64,000 nucleotides of DNA from Charina bottae (GCA_023362775.1 JALMGJ010000011.1:25405501-25469500); one strand, 5' to 3'; counted from the stretch's first letter, positions 11,252 through 23,164 are shown. The notes: generated by a model not told the origin, from the letters alone. Program-made: numbers and translations.

Positions 11252-11469
11252 AGAAGATCCTCGGGCAGTAGTGTTGCGGGCAATTTTGAGAAGTATTTCA
11301 AATCTTGCAGGAAATTAGCCATACTGGTAATGCCACCAGCTATGAAGTCTCCTGACTGATGGTACAGATGAGGTCCAGTATGAAGACGAGGAACTTCACA
11401 TTTCACATTATGATACTTGTACAATTCAGGGGAAAACACTGCAAATAGAATGGCTTTTAAAACCATCAT
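11252..11469 (-). CDS. V2R gene A, exon 1 (start codon and signal peptide)
   Basis: The exon runs from the ATG at 11469 through a hydrophobic signal peptide (MMVLKAILFAVFS) and a short V2R N-terminus (PHLYHQSGDFIAGGITSMANF) to EDLL, ending in phase 2 before gtaaag. I chose 11469 because the sequence just upstream aligns with that upstream of gene B's ATG (gaagaaagatttga), and both exons are then 218 bp. A more distal in-frame ATG exists at 11514, and the next codon at 11466 is also ATG. The first codon could therefore be any of these. Confidence 0.85.
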
Positions 11470-11972
11470 ACTCAGCACAAGCTCAAATCTTTCTTCAACA
11501 TGAAGAATCATCATTTTTTGGAGCTAATCAGAGTCCTTGTGATAAAAAACTGCTCCCAGACTTCACTTTTAGAGAAGCAGTTTTGAGAAGATCCAAGACT
11601 GGGGATCAATTCGTATAACTGGTCATGCTGTAGGATCCATGCCTGATTGTTTTCTATCTTCCTAGCTTTAATTTCCTTCACAGTTTTTATTATTGCTCTT
11701 GGCATTGGACACTGACTCCATGGGACATTTACCCAAGAGGAGCAATGAATTGCTGGCTCTGTATAATTAAAGATTAAGACATTTATTAGTTCAAATCCTT
11801 ATAGAATTGAAATGGATGCTTTTCTCATAATTTGAATAAACTTTTCTCTCCCACTTATTTAGAAAGAAGGAGAAATGTTGTTTTTGGAATGACCACACAC
11901 AAAAATAAGATGCTGGTCATATTTTAATAACCCTTTTACAATTAGATGCATATCATATATATTGGAACTATA
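11470..11972. other. Upstream flank of V2R gene A
   Basis: This is the presumed 5' leader and promoter side of gene A. A stretch near 11530-11550 (minus strand: gttttttatcacaagg) resembles gene B's upstream sequence near 23560, so part of the leader is shared between the divergent genes. A 64-codon ORF on the minus strand (11511-11705) has no similarity I recognise. I see no clear TATA box. Confidence 0.4.
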
Positions 11973-11980
11973 ACTTAGAG

Positions 11981-12201
11981 CAGCGGTCCCCAACTTTTCT
12001 GGCACCAGGGACCGGTTGTGGAAGAAAACTTTTCCATGGACCGGGGGGGTGGGGTTTGCAGGTGGGAGCCAATCATGCGCACTGGAGGCGGGGTAATTGC
12101 GTGCACTGGGGGGCGAGGTTTGCAGGAGGGAGCCCTGCGGCCAACTTCCTAAAAGGCCGCGGCCCACTAGTGGGCCACGGCCCACAGGTTGGGGACCCCT
12201 G
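11981..12201. mobile_element. hAT-type MITE with 8-bp target duplication
   Basis: The element has terminal inverted repeats (cagcggtccccaact at the left, aggttggggacccctg at the right). It is flanked by ACTTAGAG (11973-11980) and ACTTAAAG (12202-12209), an 8-bp duplication with one mismatch. The 221-bp GC-rich interior codes for nothing. The 8-bp duplication and CAGGGGT-like ends are those of non-autonomous hAT elements. Confidence 0.85.
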
Positions 12202-12288
12202 ACTTAAAGAATTCAAAGACCAACATTACTTAGTAGCCTGGGAATGTTGAAAGTATTTTAAATTTATTGAACTAGGAATGTTAGTGCT

Positions 12289-12690
12289 ACCCATTTCTTT
12301 CATTGACACAATCCTCTCTATTTTAGGACTCTTGCCTTTTCAACCAATTTTACCCACTCCTTTTCTGAAAGCTGCACTTTAGAGCTACTTTATATTCCTT
12401 CAGTGGCCTGAGTATTTGTTCTCATGGAACATGTTTATTGGTGGGTTTGAGGGAAATTGTGAGGCCAGATTCTGATGGCCTTCCATGTTGCTTTCTTTGA
12501 AAGATCTTGCTTCCAAGGCTGAGTTGCCTGAAATGCATCTCTTCAAATTGTCATGAATCTGAATGCTTCCACCATTGAATGCATGTCAGTATCTCGGAAT
12601 GGGGTAGAGTTTGAAATGTGGTCTTGAACTTAGAAGGTTTTGGTAATACCCTGTAAATCACACTTGTTTTCTATAACTATTTGTATAAAT
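12289..12690. repeat. Duplicated segment carrying a V2R 7TM relic (copy 1)
   Basis: This stretch aligns with 46046-46462. Within it, 12566-12612 on the minus strand still resembles the third extracellular region of a V2R 7TM exon (CCATTCC-like, then GACATGCATTCAATGG). It lacks about 20 bp present in the other copy. The rest of the segment is unassigned. It looks like an old pseudogene fragment duplicated with its flanks. Confidence 0.5.
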
Positions 12691-12700
12691 AAACTTCATG

Positions 12701-15700
12701 TATTTATTTATTTATTTATTAGATTTATCACCACCCACTCCCCCAAGGGGGACTCTGGGCAGTTTACAATAAAATATAATTAATTAAAATACAACTATAA
12801 ATAAGTTAAAATAACATTCAAATAAGACTTATACATATAATATGATAAAATCCAAGTCTTCTTAAAACCAAGGAAAAAGGGCGATCTAAGGCTACCCTAA
12901 GGCACAAGCCATCTCCAAGAATGTACACTCTTCTTCCCGCCCCAGTCAAATTGACAAAACCAGGTCTTGAGTTTTTTCTGGAAGTCCAGGAGCGAGGAGA
13001 ACTGTCTTATCTCCAGGGGCAGAATGTTCCACAGGGCAGGGGCTACTGAAGAAAAGGCATACTTCCGTGACACTGTTAGATGAAATTTTTTAGTCGATGG
13101 GGTCCGTAGCATGCCCTCTCTGCAAGCCCGGGTGGGACGGGATGATGTAATGGGGATGAGACAGTCCCTTAGGTTACCTGGTCCCATGCCATGAAGGGCT
13201 TTAAAGGTTATAACCAACACCTTGAATTGGACCTGGAAGCAAACTGGAACCCAGTGCAGCTCGCACAGCAATGGTGTTACATTTGTTAATCTTGGGACAC
13301 CTAAAATAATCCACCCGGCTGCGTTCTGGATCAGCTGTAGCTTCTGGATACTCTTCAGGGATAGCCCCATTTAGAGCGCATTACAGTAGTCTATATGGGA
13401 GGTCACCAGTGCATGAGTGACCATTCGAAGGGCTTCCCGTTCCAGGAAGGGGCGTAACTGGCACACAACACGAAGTTGAGCAAAGGCCCTCCTGGCCATG
13501 ACTGCCACCTGCTCTTCGAGCAGGAGTCGTGAGTCCAGAAGAACCCCCAAGTTACATACCGAGTCTGTCTGGGGCATTGCAACCCCATCCAGCACTAAAG
13601 ATGACAATTTCCTGGATGCCGAGAAGCTATTAATCCATAGCCACTCCGTCTTACCTGGGTTCAGTCGAAGCCTGTTTTTCCCCATCCAGGCCCCCACAGC
13701 CTCCAGACACTTGGAGAGGGTGGTCACTGCATCACTTACGTCACCCAGGATGGTGATGTACAATTGGGTATCATCAGCATATTGATGATACCTCATCCCA
13801 TGGTTATGGATGATCTTGCCTAGTGGTTTCATGTAGGTGTTAAAAAGGAGCGGACAGAGTACCAATCCCTGCAGAACCCTACAAAGCAGGACCCAGGGAC
13901 TGGACTTCTCACTCCCTATCAACACCGACTGGGACCAGCCCTGGAGGAAGGAGGTGAACCAGCGCAGAACCATGCCGCCCACCCCGAACTCCCTGAGATT
14001 CCCCAGTAGGATACCATGGTCGATGGTATCGAAAGCTGCTGAAGTCAAGAAGAGTGAGAATGGATGCACTGCCTCAATCTTGCTGCCGCCAAAGGTCATC
14101 CATAAGCGCGACCAATGCAGTTTCTATCCCATAACATGGCCTGAAACCTGACTGAAAGGGGTCCAGATAATGCGTTTCATCCAGAATCCTCTGGAGATGC
14201 AATGCCACCACCTTCTGAACCACCTTCCCCAAAAAGGGAGGTGGGAGACTGGACAAAAATTATTCAGTACAGTGGGGTCCAGCGATGGTTTCTTGAGGAG
14301 GGGGTGTGCCAGCGCTTCCTTAAAAGCTGCCGGAAACACCCCCTCTCTCAAGGATGTATTTACCATCATCTGGACCCAGCCACATGTCACCTCTCGAGCT
14401 GCTTTCACTAGCAAGGAGGGGCATGGGTCTAATTGACAGGTGGTGGCATTCACAGTCCGGAGGACTCTGTCCACTTCCTCAGGTCCAACAGGATCAAACT
14501 GTTCCCAGATAACATGTAAAGTACGTTCCCTGGGTCTCTCCTCAGACTCTGTCTCACGCTCAGAGCCCAACTTGGAGCGAATCCGAGTGATTTTATCCAG
14601 CAAATGCCCAGAAAATTCACCAGCGTGGCCCTGCAGATGGATTTCTGACTCCCCTTTCCCCAAAAGGGATCGGGTAATCTTAAACAGGGCCACCAGGCAA
14701 TGTTCTGCAGATGCAATAAGAGCATAGAAATATTGATGTTTCGCCGCTCTTACTGCCACAAGGTAGGCCTTAATAGCGGCTCTAGCTTGTGTTCGGTCAG
14801 ATTCAGTCTTTGCCTGCAGCGGCGCTCTAGGCATCTCTTAATCCTCTTCAGAACCCTCAGGTTCTCCGTAAACCAGGGGGAGTGTCAGGTTCAACTGGAC
14901 AAGAGAGGCCGCAGAGGTGCGATCCTGTCCAATGCCCCGGCCTCCTCTCTATTCCAGGTGGCAGACAGGGCCTCTGCTGGACCGTGCAGCAGTTCCTCAG
15001 GTATAACCCCCAGCTCCCTCTGTAACCCTATCGGATCCATAAGTCACTGGGGGCGGGCCGATCGAATAGGTCCAGCCTCTCTGTGGAGGGGAGCGGCATA
15101 GGAGAATCTCAAGGTCATCAGTGCATGATCTGACCATGACAAAGGGGAAAGGTGTAACTCTCCCCTCAGATCGCATTGCCACTGCTCGAACAAGAAAACT
15201 GAATCCGGAGTGACGCCACTGTCTCGAGTCAGGTCCTGGATGATCTGGAACAGGCCCATGGTTGCAATGTTGGCCATGAACTCCCGAGCAGGTTGAAATC
15301 CCCCAGAACCATAAGCCTTGGGAACTCAACCACCAGCCCCGAGATGGCCTCCAGAAGCTCAGGCAGGGAGGTTGCTATGCAGCAGGGAGGCTGGTACAGT
15401 AGCAACACTCCCAACTGTTCATGAGAAGCCAACTTGAAAAACAAGGTCTCACAACTGGTAACATGAGGAGCAGGGCCCCTAATAGCCACTAGAGATTCCG
15501 GGATGACAACAGCCATCCCTCCTCCCCTGCCCTAAAGTCTCAGCTGGTGCCAAGCCTGAAACCCAGCTGGACATATCTCAGAGAGAGGGACACCTCACTC
15601 CGGGCCCAGCCAGGTCTCTCTAATACATGCCAGGTCTGCCCCCTCCTCTATAATCAGGTCATATATGAGGGGGGCTTTGTTATTAATTGACCTGGCATTA

Positions 15701-16500
15701 CAAAGCAGCAACCAGAAGTCAGGGCAACCACTAGTCTGCTGTCCAGGCCCTAGGTTTGAGCACGGAGGGCCGGAACATGCCACCAGTAATAAACACCGTG
15801 GGTTTCTTCCCCTACAATGGCCCGCCCTCCGGCTCCGGTCATAACATCCCCTGCCCATCACCACCTCAATGGCCTGCCCTGCCCCATAGCCCCCAGAGTC
15901 TCTAAATCCATTAGCCTCCACTCCTGGACTCCCGAGATCCCTCATTAAAAATGGGTATCCCTCCATCATTCATCCAACTCACTCATTCCAATCAAACCGA
16001 GTGATGAAGGACCCCCCCCCCCCAGTGCAACAGCTCACGCTCTCAACACTGATGGAGCCCAATCACCACTCGAATACTCATTCACTCACTCACTGTGCCC
16101 CCCTTTGACCTCTCCCACTTGTCAACAGGAGGGCACTCCATGCACTACCCCTCATCCCCTGCCTCTCACTCAGAGGTGAGTGCTCTCACACTCACATCTA
16201 GACTTGTCCTCCCTCTCACACCTGAGAGGGTACCACGTTCACTCTGAAAGGATCCTGATGTACTTGATTGTATTAGAGCAGTTGAAGGGGTTGGCTATGT
16301 TCTACTTTCTTGAGAGATCCCCTAAGGATGCCAGCTGGTTCAACTTATTGGCCTGCCACCTTGGGGGCTCATCGCCCCACTGGTCTGCTGTCTATGGCTA
16401 CTGAACTGGGGGCTCATTGCCCTGCTAATCTGCCACACTGGCCTGCCGCACAGGGGGCTCATCACTCCACTGGTTCTCCGTGCTGGCCTGTCGCGGTAGG
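12701..16500 (-). mobile_element. CR1/L2-like LINE, nearly complete but mutated
   Basis: The element reads on the minus strand. The endonuclease start (LLLCNARSINNKAPLIYDLI) lies near 15700-15600, more endonuclease (RLMVLGDFN, then SDHALMTLRFSY) down to about 15050, and a linker at 14834-14450. The reverse transcriptase (AFDTIDHGILLGNLREFGVG, then MRYHQYADDTQLYITI) lies at 14099-13371. The C-terminal tail at 13370-12897 contains CELHWVPVCFQVQFKVLVIT and SSVAPALWNILPLEIR. It ends with gtaaactgcccagagtcccc and an (AAAT)n tail near 12701. Frames shift several times and stops interrupt it, so it is inactive. The 5' limit is uncertain because a PLE abuts it at about 16508. Whether it is L2 or CR1 would need a search. 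Confidence 0.8.
16010..16500. other. 5' region of the LINE with short degenerate repeats
   Basis: This stretch contains a poly-C run (about 16009-16023) and three imperfect copies of a unit around gggggctcatcgccccactg (16360-16500). It probably belongs to the 5' untranslated region of the LINE at 12701-16500. I see no gene. Confidence 0.45.
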
Positions 16501-16507
16501 GGCTCGT

Positions 16508-16768
16508 TCACGCTCATCAGCCACTCATTAACATTTCAACACAACAAAAAACCCCACCTAATCTCCTATAATTTAGCTCTATAAATAGAACATTGCCACT
16601 CTACCTGGGCACAGAGATTTTGCTTCTATCTGTGCTCCTGCCCTCTGAAGATGCTGGCCACAGATGCTGGCGAAACGTTAGGAAGCACAACTTCCAGAAC
16701 ACGGCCACACAGCCCGGAAGACCCACAACAGCCATTGAACTCCTGCCGTGAAAGCCTTCGACAATACA
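16508..16768 (+). repeat. PLE left terminal repeat (pLTR)
   Basis: This 261-bp repeat matches 19138-19398 closely and differs by scattered single bases. It runs from TCACGCTCATCAGCCACTC to CTTCGACAATACA. It contains a CTGAAGA then hairpin then GAAAC arrangement (16645-16676) that resembles part of a hammerhead ribozyme core. Confidence 0.85.
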
Positions 16769-19201
16769 TTGAACGCCTCTACGGGGAGGAAACGTTCAGA
16801 CAGACACGGAGACTGGAAACACTCCGGAACAGAAAAGCACACCTTCTCTGCTCCTTAACCTTCCTAGTGCGATGCAGAGATACCAGGACCATTCCAGCTT
16901 TTCTCAGAACGAAAAGGACCTTCAAATCGTCACAAGCCAGCCGCATTTACGACCGCCTTGAACAAGCCCTCCTGCGCGAGAGAATTCACACAACCCGCCG
17001 AAACCTTGCCATCACAGAAAAAGATCTATTCGACACACATATGAGCCTTAGTCACAAAATGAGAAGCCAGGATTGGGACAAGATTGATACCATATCCTAC
17101 AGAAAAAATGGAAAAGGACATCTTTGACTACACAAACAGACAAAAGCAAAAATTCAACAAATGCCAAAACAGTCAACCAAAACCGGCACTGGATACTTCA
17201 CGCATTGTCATCAATTTGACAGAACGCCTACTCTCTCCTGAAGAAACCTCCATCCTAAGAAAAGGAGGAAACTTTGCAATTACACCCACCAGAATTCCAG
17301 TGGAAGATATCATTGCCAATGTGGAATCAGCCATTCACCAACGTCCAGAGGAAGAAGCAGAAGAAATAAGGGGTGAAGTGGCAAGAATCCTAAGGAAAGC
17401 AAAGCCCCCCACCAGCAACATTACTAAGAAGGAGAGAAACGCCATAGAGACCCTCAATTCGGACCCAGACATCATCATCCTTCCAGCGGACAAAGGCAAT
17501 GCCACGGTAATTATGAACATAGATGAATACAAAGACAAAATCAGAGAATTACTAGACCCCACCACATACAGAACAATAAGACGGGATCCGACCAGCAAAA
17601 TCATGAAGCAAACCAACACACTGATAAAGAGCTCCTCCCTGCATCCCAACGTACTACAACGTATTTGCAAGACAGAAGCTCTCTCACCTAGACTATACGG
17701 ACTCCCCAAAATCCACAAAGACTCGATCCCACTCAGACCCATTGTAAGTGCCATTGGCTCCCCGACATATGAATTATCCAAACATTTGGCAACCCTTTTA
17801 CAGACCCACATCGGACAGACTCCATCCCACATCAAAGACTCAGGACACTTCATCAACAAAATCAGCACCCTAAAACTCAACCACACGGACAAACTGGTCA
17901 GCTTTGACGTGGTCTCCCTGTTTACCAAGGTGCCAGTAAGGGACACCCTGGCACTCATCAAGCAAATCTTCCCAGAAGACATTACAGCTTTATTTCAACA
18001 CTGCCTAACAACTAGTTACTTTCAATGGGAGAATGAGTTCTACGAACAGATGGATGGCGTTGCCATGGGAAGCCCCCTGAGCCCAGTCATAGCAAACTTT
18101 TACATGGAACACTTTGAAAAACAGGCTTTGGAATCGGCACCCATTACACCAACAGTCTGGTTCCGGTTCGTGGATGACACCTTCGCAATTTGGAGTCATA
18201 CCGAAGAAGAACTGGAGAAATTTCTGGACCACCTAAACGGCATCCACCCCAATATACAATTCACTATGGAAAAAGAAACTAATGGCAAACTTCCATTTTT
18301 AGATACGCTGGTCATAAGCAATCCGGACCTCAAACTAGGACACAAAGTATACAGAAAACCCACACATACGGACCGATATCTACACAAAAATTCCAATCAT
18401 TACCCACGACAAAAGAGAGGCATGATCAAAACCTTGGTGGATCGTGCTAATCGAAACTGTGAAACCCAATTTCTCAACAATGAACTTAACCATCTGAATT
18501 GGGTCCTACAGGCAAATGGCTATTCCAAGAATGAAATAAAAAGAGCCATCAAACCAAGAAAACAACATCCAACTGAAGAAAAACACCCCCCCACAAACAA
18601 AGTATTCCTGCCCTACATCAAAGGAGTCACTGACCGCATGGGAAAACTGATGGAAAAACACAACTTTCAAACAGTCTTCAGACCCACCAGGAAAATACAA
18701 CAAATGCTAACATCAGCAAAAGACAAAAGGGACCCCCGCACCGCTGCAGGAGTATACCGCATACCATGCAGCTGTGGACAAGTATACATCGGAACCACAA
18801 AACGAAGCATTCACACCAGGATAAAAGAACAAGAAAGACACTGCAGACTACAGCAACCGGAAAAATCTTCAGTAGCTGAACATGCTCTCAAGCAAACGGG
18901 ACACAAAATCCTATTTGAAAACACAGAAATACTGGACAACACCAAAAGCCACTACACCAGATTATACAGAGAAGCCATTGAAATTCACAAACACCAGCAC
19001 AGTTACAATAAAAAAGAAGAAAGTTTAAAAATTAGCAAAACCTGGCTACCAGTCCTGAAAAACACAGCCTGCAAAAGGTCAACGAACTCAGTCCAACCAC
19101 CAGGACATGGGAATACTTCTCACAATGAACATGCTAATCACGCTCATCAGCCACTCGTTAACATTTCAACACAACAAAAAACCCCACCTAATCTCCTATA
19201 A
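16741..19201 (+). pseudogene. PLE polyprotein: reverse transcriptase plus GIY-YIG endonuclease, one frameshift
   Basis: The N-terminal part (RLYGEETFRQTRRLETLRNR onward) is in one frame and the rest (from 17084 to the stop at 19201) in another. The switch falls in an A6 run at 17102-17107, consistent with one extra A. The second frame holds ILPADKGNATVIMNIDEY (the PLE DKG motif), YGLPKIHKDSIPLRPIVSAI, LVSFDVVSLFTKVPV, QMDGVAMGSPLSPVIANFYM and FRFVDDTFAIW, which cover the RT palm with its VDD active site. It ends in a GIY-YIG domain (GVYRIPCSCGQVYIGTTKRS, then AEHALKQTGH). Apart from the frameshift the frame is open for 705 codons, so the copy is young. No convincing ATG opens the first frame, and its true start is unclear. 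Confidence 0.88.
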
Positions 19202-19398
19202 TTTAGCTCTATAAATAGAACATTGCCACTCTACCTGGGCACAGAGATTTTGCTTCTATCTGTGCTCCTGCCCTCTGAAGATGCTGGCCACAGATGCTGG
19301 CGAAACGTTAGGAACCACAACTTGCAGAACACGGCCACACAGCCCGGAAGACCCACAACAGCCATTGAACTCCGGCCGTGAAAGCCTTCGACAATACA
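19138..19398 (+). repeat. PLE right terminal repeat (pLTR)
   Basis: Direct repeat of 16508-16768, also 261 bp. Its first part overlaps the last 64 bases of the PLE reading frame (to 19201). It carries the same CTGAAGA ... GAAAC segment at 19275-19306. Confidence 0.85.
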
Positions 19399-19399
19399 A

Positions 19400-20835
19400 T
19401 GTCTTTTGTCTTTTATTCATGGTATCCTCAGTTTTACCTAACAAATAGATTTCTGGTTTCATTTGTATATCCTTACCTAACATTTCACTTATATATTTAT
19501 TTGTTTTGGTCCAATATTTCCTTGCCTTATCGCATAACCACCATATGTGGTAAAAAGATCCTCTTTTTTTTTACATTTCCAACAGATATTTGTATTCCTA
19601 ATTTTTGATTTAAATAGCACCTCAGGTGATAGGTACCATCTATATATCATTTTATACATGTTTTCCCTTAAACTATTGCTTAGAGTAAATTTTATATTTT
19701 TTGAACAAATTTTTTGCCACTGCTCATATGTAATTTCTGTACCTAAATCTTCATCCCATTTCTTCATATAGTTTTTAATCTTTATATCTTTAGTTTTCAT
19801 TTCCAATAATATTTTGTATATTTTTGATATCAAGTGGTCATTGTCTCTTTCTAATATATTATCCCAATTATTTTGATCTTTTATGAATTGATGGTTTTTA
19901 TTATCTATTTTATATTGTTCTTTTAGCTGAAAGTACATAAACCAATGGCACGTTATATTTTCATTTTCTAGTTCTTCCCGTGTTTTTAATGTATAGTTGT
20001 TTCCTTCCATTTTTAATAAATTTTGGTATTTTATAAAGTCCTTGTCTTTTTGATTCCCCATTCTGGCGCCTGCCTCCTGTGGCGATACCCACAAAGGCAT
20101 GCCAGGTAATAGCGTTTTTTTATATTTGTTCCAAATTTTTAATAGTGACCTCCTAATTATATGATTATTGAATAGTTTGTGTACTTTGCATTTATTATGC
20201 CACATATAGCCATGCCAACCATACCTGTTATCATGTCCTTCCAAGATTATTGTTTTCCCATCTTCTAATTTAATCCAATCTCTGATCCAAATTAACCCAC
20301 ATGTTTCATAATATAATTTTAAATCCGGCACTGCTAGACCCCCTCTGTTTTTTATATCTTGTAAGTATTTAAGTTTTATTCTAGGTTTTTTTTTGCCAAA
20401 TAAATTTTGTTATATCTCTTTGCCATTTTGTAAAAATGTGATCTTTTATTGTAATTGGGATTGTTTGAAACAGGTATAAGAATCTTGGTAGAATATTCAT
20501 TTTTATTGTGGCAATCCTGCCTAATAGGGATAGTTGCAAGTTTACCCATTTCTCCAAGTCTTTTTTAATTTCTTTCCACAAGCCTTCATAGTTATTTTTA
20601 TATAAATCCAAATTATTATTTGTTATTTGAATTCCTAAGTACTTAACTTTTTTAACATTTTGAAAACCTGATATTTGTTCTATTTTATCTATTTCTTCTT
20701 TAGGCGTATTTAAATTTATCATTTTGGTTTTTTCCTTATTTATTTTAAATCCTGATACCTCTCCATATTCTTGTAGTTTGGAAATCAATTTTGTTATTGA
20801 ATTTGTTGGATTTTGTCCAAACCTTTTCTGTTGGT
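19400..20835 (-). pseudogene. L1-type LINE ORF2 C-terminal fragment
   Basis: Two minus-strand frames (20842-20381 and 20331-19489) encode the stretch after the L1 reverse transcriptase: GFKINKEKTKMINLN, VKKVKYLGIQITN, LSLLGRIATIKMNILPRFLY, then DLKLYYETCGLIWIRDWIKL, GHDNRYGWHGYMW and the cysteine knuckle ICWKCKKKEDLF. The same order occurs in the L1 at 57226-63439 but the two differ clearly. It is truncated at its 5' end by a hAT-like MITE fragment and at its 3' end by the PLE repeat. Confidence 0.85.
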
Positions 20836-20990
20836 GACACACACCAGCAGTGGCTGCGGTGGCACAGCAGTGTCAACAGTGGCGGCAGTGTGCAGGTGTG
20901 TCATCAGCGCTTCCGGGTTTTAACGTGACACACCTGCACACCGCAGGCAGCACAGTACTGTGTTGCGACACACAGTTTGGAAAGCTATGT
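20836..20990. mobile_element. Truncated hAT-like MITE
   Basis: The right end (gtgttgcgacacacagtttggaaag) and the inner left end (gttggtgacacac) match the MITE at 28680-28884. The outer left terminus is missing. The interior is GC-rich and non-coding. Confidence 0.55.
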
Positions 20991-22195
20991 TTTAGCAGGC
21001 TGAGTGATTCCAGCTATTCTATATGCAGACGATGTTGGGATTCTGTCTGTCTTCTAGGTGGGAATGAGAAAGGCATTGAAGGCACAAAACTAATCTCCTT
21101 CTTTTTGGATGTAACTAACATACAATTCCTAACTGGGAATGCAATCAAGCAGATGCATGCCAGCAACACCTAAGAGTGCTGTCGCGGGCCTCATTGTCCT
21201 TAGTTGCTGGTCCCAATTGCGAGGACTACCTGTGTCTCCTTCCTGAATGCCCAATTCTGTGCTTTTATCTATAGTGTCTGCCTTTCCTCATGTTTGGAAA
21301 ATCTGTATCAATATTCTTTCTTTTTCAGGTTGTGGAAATCTAACAATCCACTAAAGCAGGGGTGGGGAACCTTTTTTCTGCCAAGGGCCATTTGGATATT
21401 TATAACTGGGGACTGGGGGGTGGGGGGCGGGGTTTCTGGGATTTCTGCAGACCAGGGGCAGGAGTTTGTGGGCGAGAGCCAATCACAAGCACTGGGGTGC
21501 GGGTTTGTGGGCGGGAGCCAATTGCGTGGAAGGGGCGGGGTTTGTGGGTGGGAGCCCCGCTGTCCTTAGGCGGGAGCCCCCTGGGCCTTATACAGCCCGC
21601 GGGCCTGACGTTGCCCACCCCTACACTAAAGTATGAACTGGAATAATAGAGATCTGAAAAAAAGTTCCATTTTTAAACACCTAACAGCAGTAATCATTGG
21701 ACTCATAGCCAACCCAGCCAGAGACCTGATAATAGATTGGCAAAGGTTCAAAGAGGAGATATTACATTTTATCATTGAATTCATTATATTGAATCATTAC
21801 ATTTTATTACAAAGACCGCTAAAGCCCCCAACTCTACTCTGGCAATAAGGTAATCAATCAGACCCAGCCTGGAGATTGGGGCTCAATCTTGATGTCAATT
21901 CTAGTTGACATTTTTTGAAAACCAAAATATAGACATTCCTTTCTATATTATGATAAGATGGGCCTTTTTCATATATGACCTCCTCAAAACGCAAGTCTAC
22001 CTCTTGTTATCTGCCTTCGACTTTGTTCTTCAGAGTCAGTTTAAACTGAAATATAATACCAAGTAGCATCCTGAATCCAAACAACATTCTTATTTCTGTA
22101 TAATTGTGATTTTTATTGCCCACACATTTAAACACAACAATCAAAACCTTAACTAAGAAAATCTACTTTTGAAGAATTTTAACTTTTAAATATCA
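20991..22195. repeat. Low-copy repeat, copy 1 (partner at 50585-51505)
   Basis: The segment aligns with 50585-51505 over its whole length, except for a hAT MITE inserted here (21357-21623). It starts with a reverse-transcriptase-like phrase (VIPAILYADDVGIL, one stop-free run), so it may derive from a non-LTR element or from a larger genomic duplication. Downstream stretches have no recognised similarity. Frames are broken in both copies. Confidence 0.6.
21357..21623. mobile_element. hAT-type MITE with perfect 8-bp target duplication
   Basis: The ends are caggggtggggaacc and gttgcccaccccta. The duplication CACTAAAG is present at 21349-21356 and 21624-21631. The paralogous locus near 50935-50946 has a single CACTAAAG and no insert, an empty site that fixes the boundaries. 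The 267-bp interior has repeated gcgggagcc units and no coding sense. Confidence 0.92.
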
Positions 22196-22521
22196 CATTA
22201 ATTTTATATATCTTTATTTCTGACTGGTGTCCTTATGGGTGTAATAGATATAGACTGAGCTCCCTTTTTAAGTTCTTAGTCATCAGAGAAGTGAGACACA
22301 AGACTGAAAACAGGGAAGGCACTCGGTTAGCTATTTTGTATATCTTAGAAGACTACTGAGGACTACTGAGTTGTGATTATGGTGCAAGGATAAGTTGAGC
22401 CTAGGGTCCTAAGATACAAGTTGATTATCCTTTCCTTCTGCCACAGTTCTGGGTGAGTCTGAAACTAGGGTTTCTACTATTTTTAAAATCCTGTCCAAAA
22501 ATAATCCCTGCTCTGTCAACA

Positions 22522-22523
<2 letters not shown>
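22196..22523. other. Intergenic, no gene seen
   Basis: AT-rich spacer between the low-copy repeat and the (GA)n tract. I recognise nothing in it. Confidence 0.4.

Positions 22524-22584
<61 letters not shown>
22524..22584. repeat. (GA)n microsatellite
   Basis: About 30 uninterrupted GA units. Confidence 0.95.
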
Positions 22585-22586
<2 letters not shown>

Positions 22587-22687
22587 ACCTCCCAAAATGG
22601 AGCATTGGATTTGACCATATCTAGAACAGTAATGTTAGAATAACTTTCTCCAATTTTTTGTTTATGACTGGGAATTCTGCTAGGTGT

Positions 22688-23152
22688 GTTGCTGTTTATT
22701 CATTCAGTCGCTTCCGACTCTTCGTGACTTCATGGACCAGCCCACGCCAGAGCTTCCTGTCGGCCATCAACATCCCCAGCTCCCCAAGGTCGAGTCCTTC
22801 ACCTCCAGAATATCATCCATCCATCTTTCCCTTGGTCGGCCCCTCTTCCTTTTGCCTTCCACTATCCCTAGCATCAGATTCTTCTCCAGGGTATCCTGTC
22901 TTCTCATTATGTGGCCAAAGTACTTCAGTTTTGCCTTTATTAACATTCCCTCAAGTGAGCAGTCTGGCTTTATTTCCTGCAGTATGGACTGGTTTGATCT
23001 TCTTGCAGTCCAAGGCACGCTCAGAATTTTCCTCCAACACCACAGTTCAAAAGCATTTATCTTCCTTCGCTCAGCCTTCCTTTTGGTCCAGCTCTTGCAG
23101 CCATAGGTTACTACAGGGAATACCATTGCTTTAAGTATGCGGACCTTTATTG
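22688..23152 (-). mobile_element. Bov-B LINE, 5'-truncated, with 12-bp target duplication
   Basis: The minus strand reads the Bov-B C-terminus (VFPVVTYGCKSWTKRKAER, LWCWRKILSVPWTARRSNQS, LKYFGHIMRRQDTLEKNLML) and its 3' end. TCTGCTAGGTGT occurs at 22676-22687 and 23153-23164 as target duplications. It is 465 bp and very similar to the end of the intact copy at 46785-50033, so the insertion is recent. Confidence 0.92.
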
Positions 23153-23164
23153 TCTGCTAGGTGT

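Larger units (their letters stand above)
16508..19398 (+). mobile_element. Penelope-like element with both terminal repeats
   Basis: A complete-looking Penelope-like retroelement of 2.9 kb has direct 261-bp pLTRs flanking a single coding region. PLEs encode a telomerase-related reverse transcriptase joined to a GIY-YIG endonuclease. Its left flank is the 5' end of a CR1/L2-like LINE and its right flank is an L1 ORF2 fragment. I found no convincing target duplication, so one junction may be rearranged. The inverted pair at 5539-6610 belongs to the same family. Confidence 0.88.
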
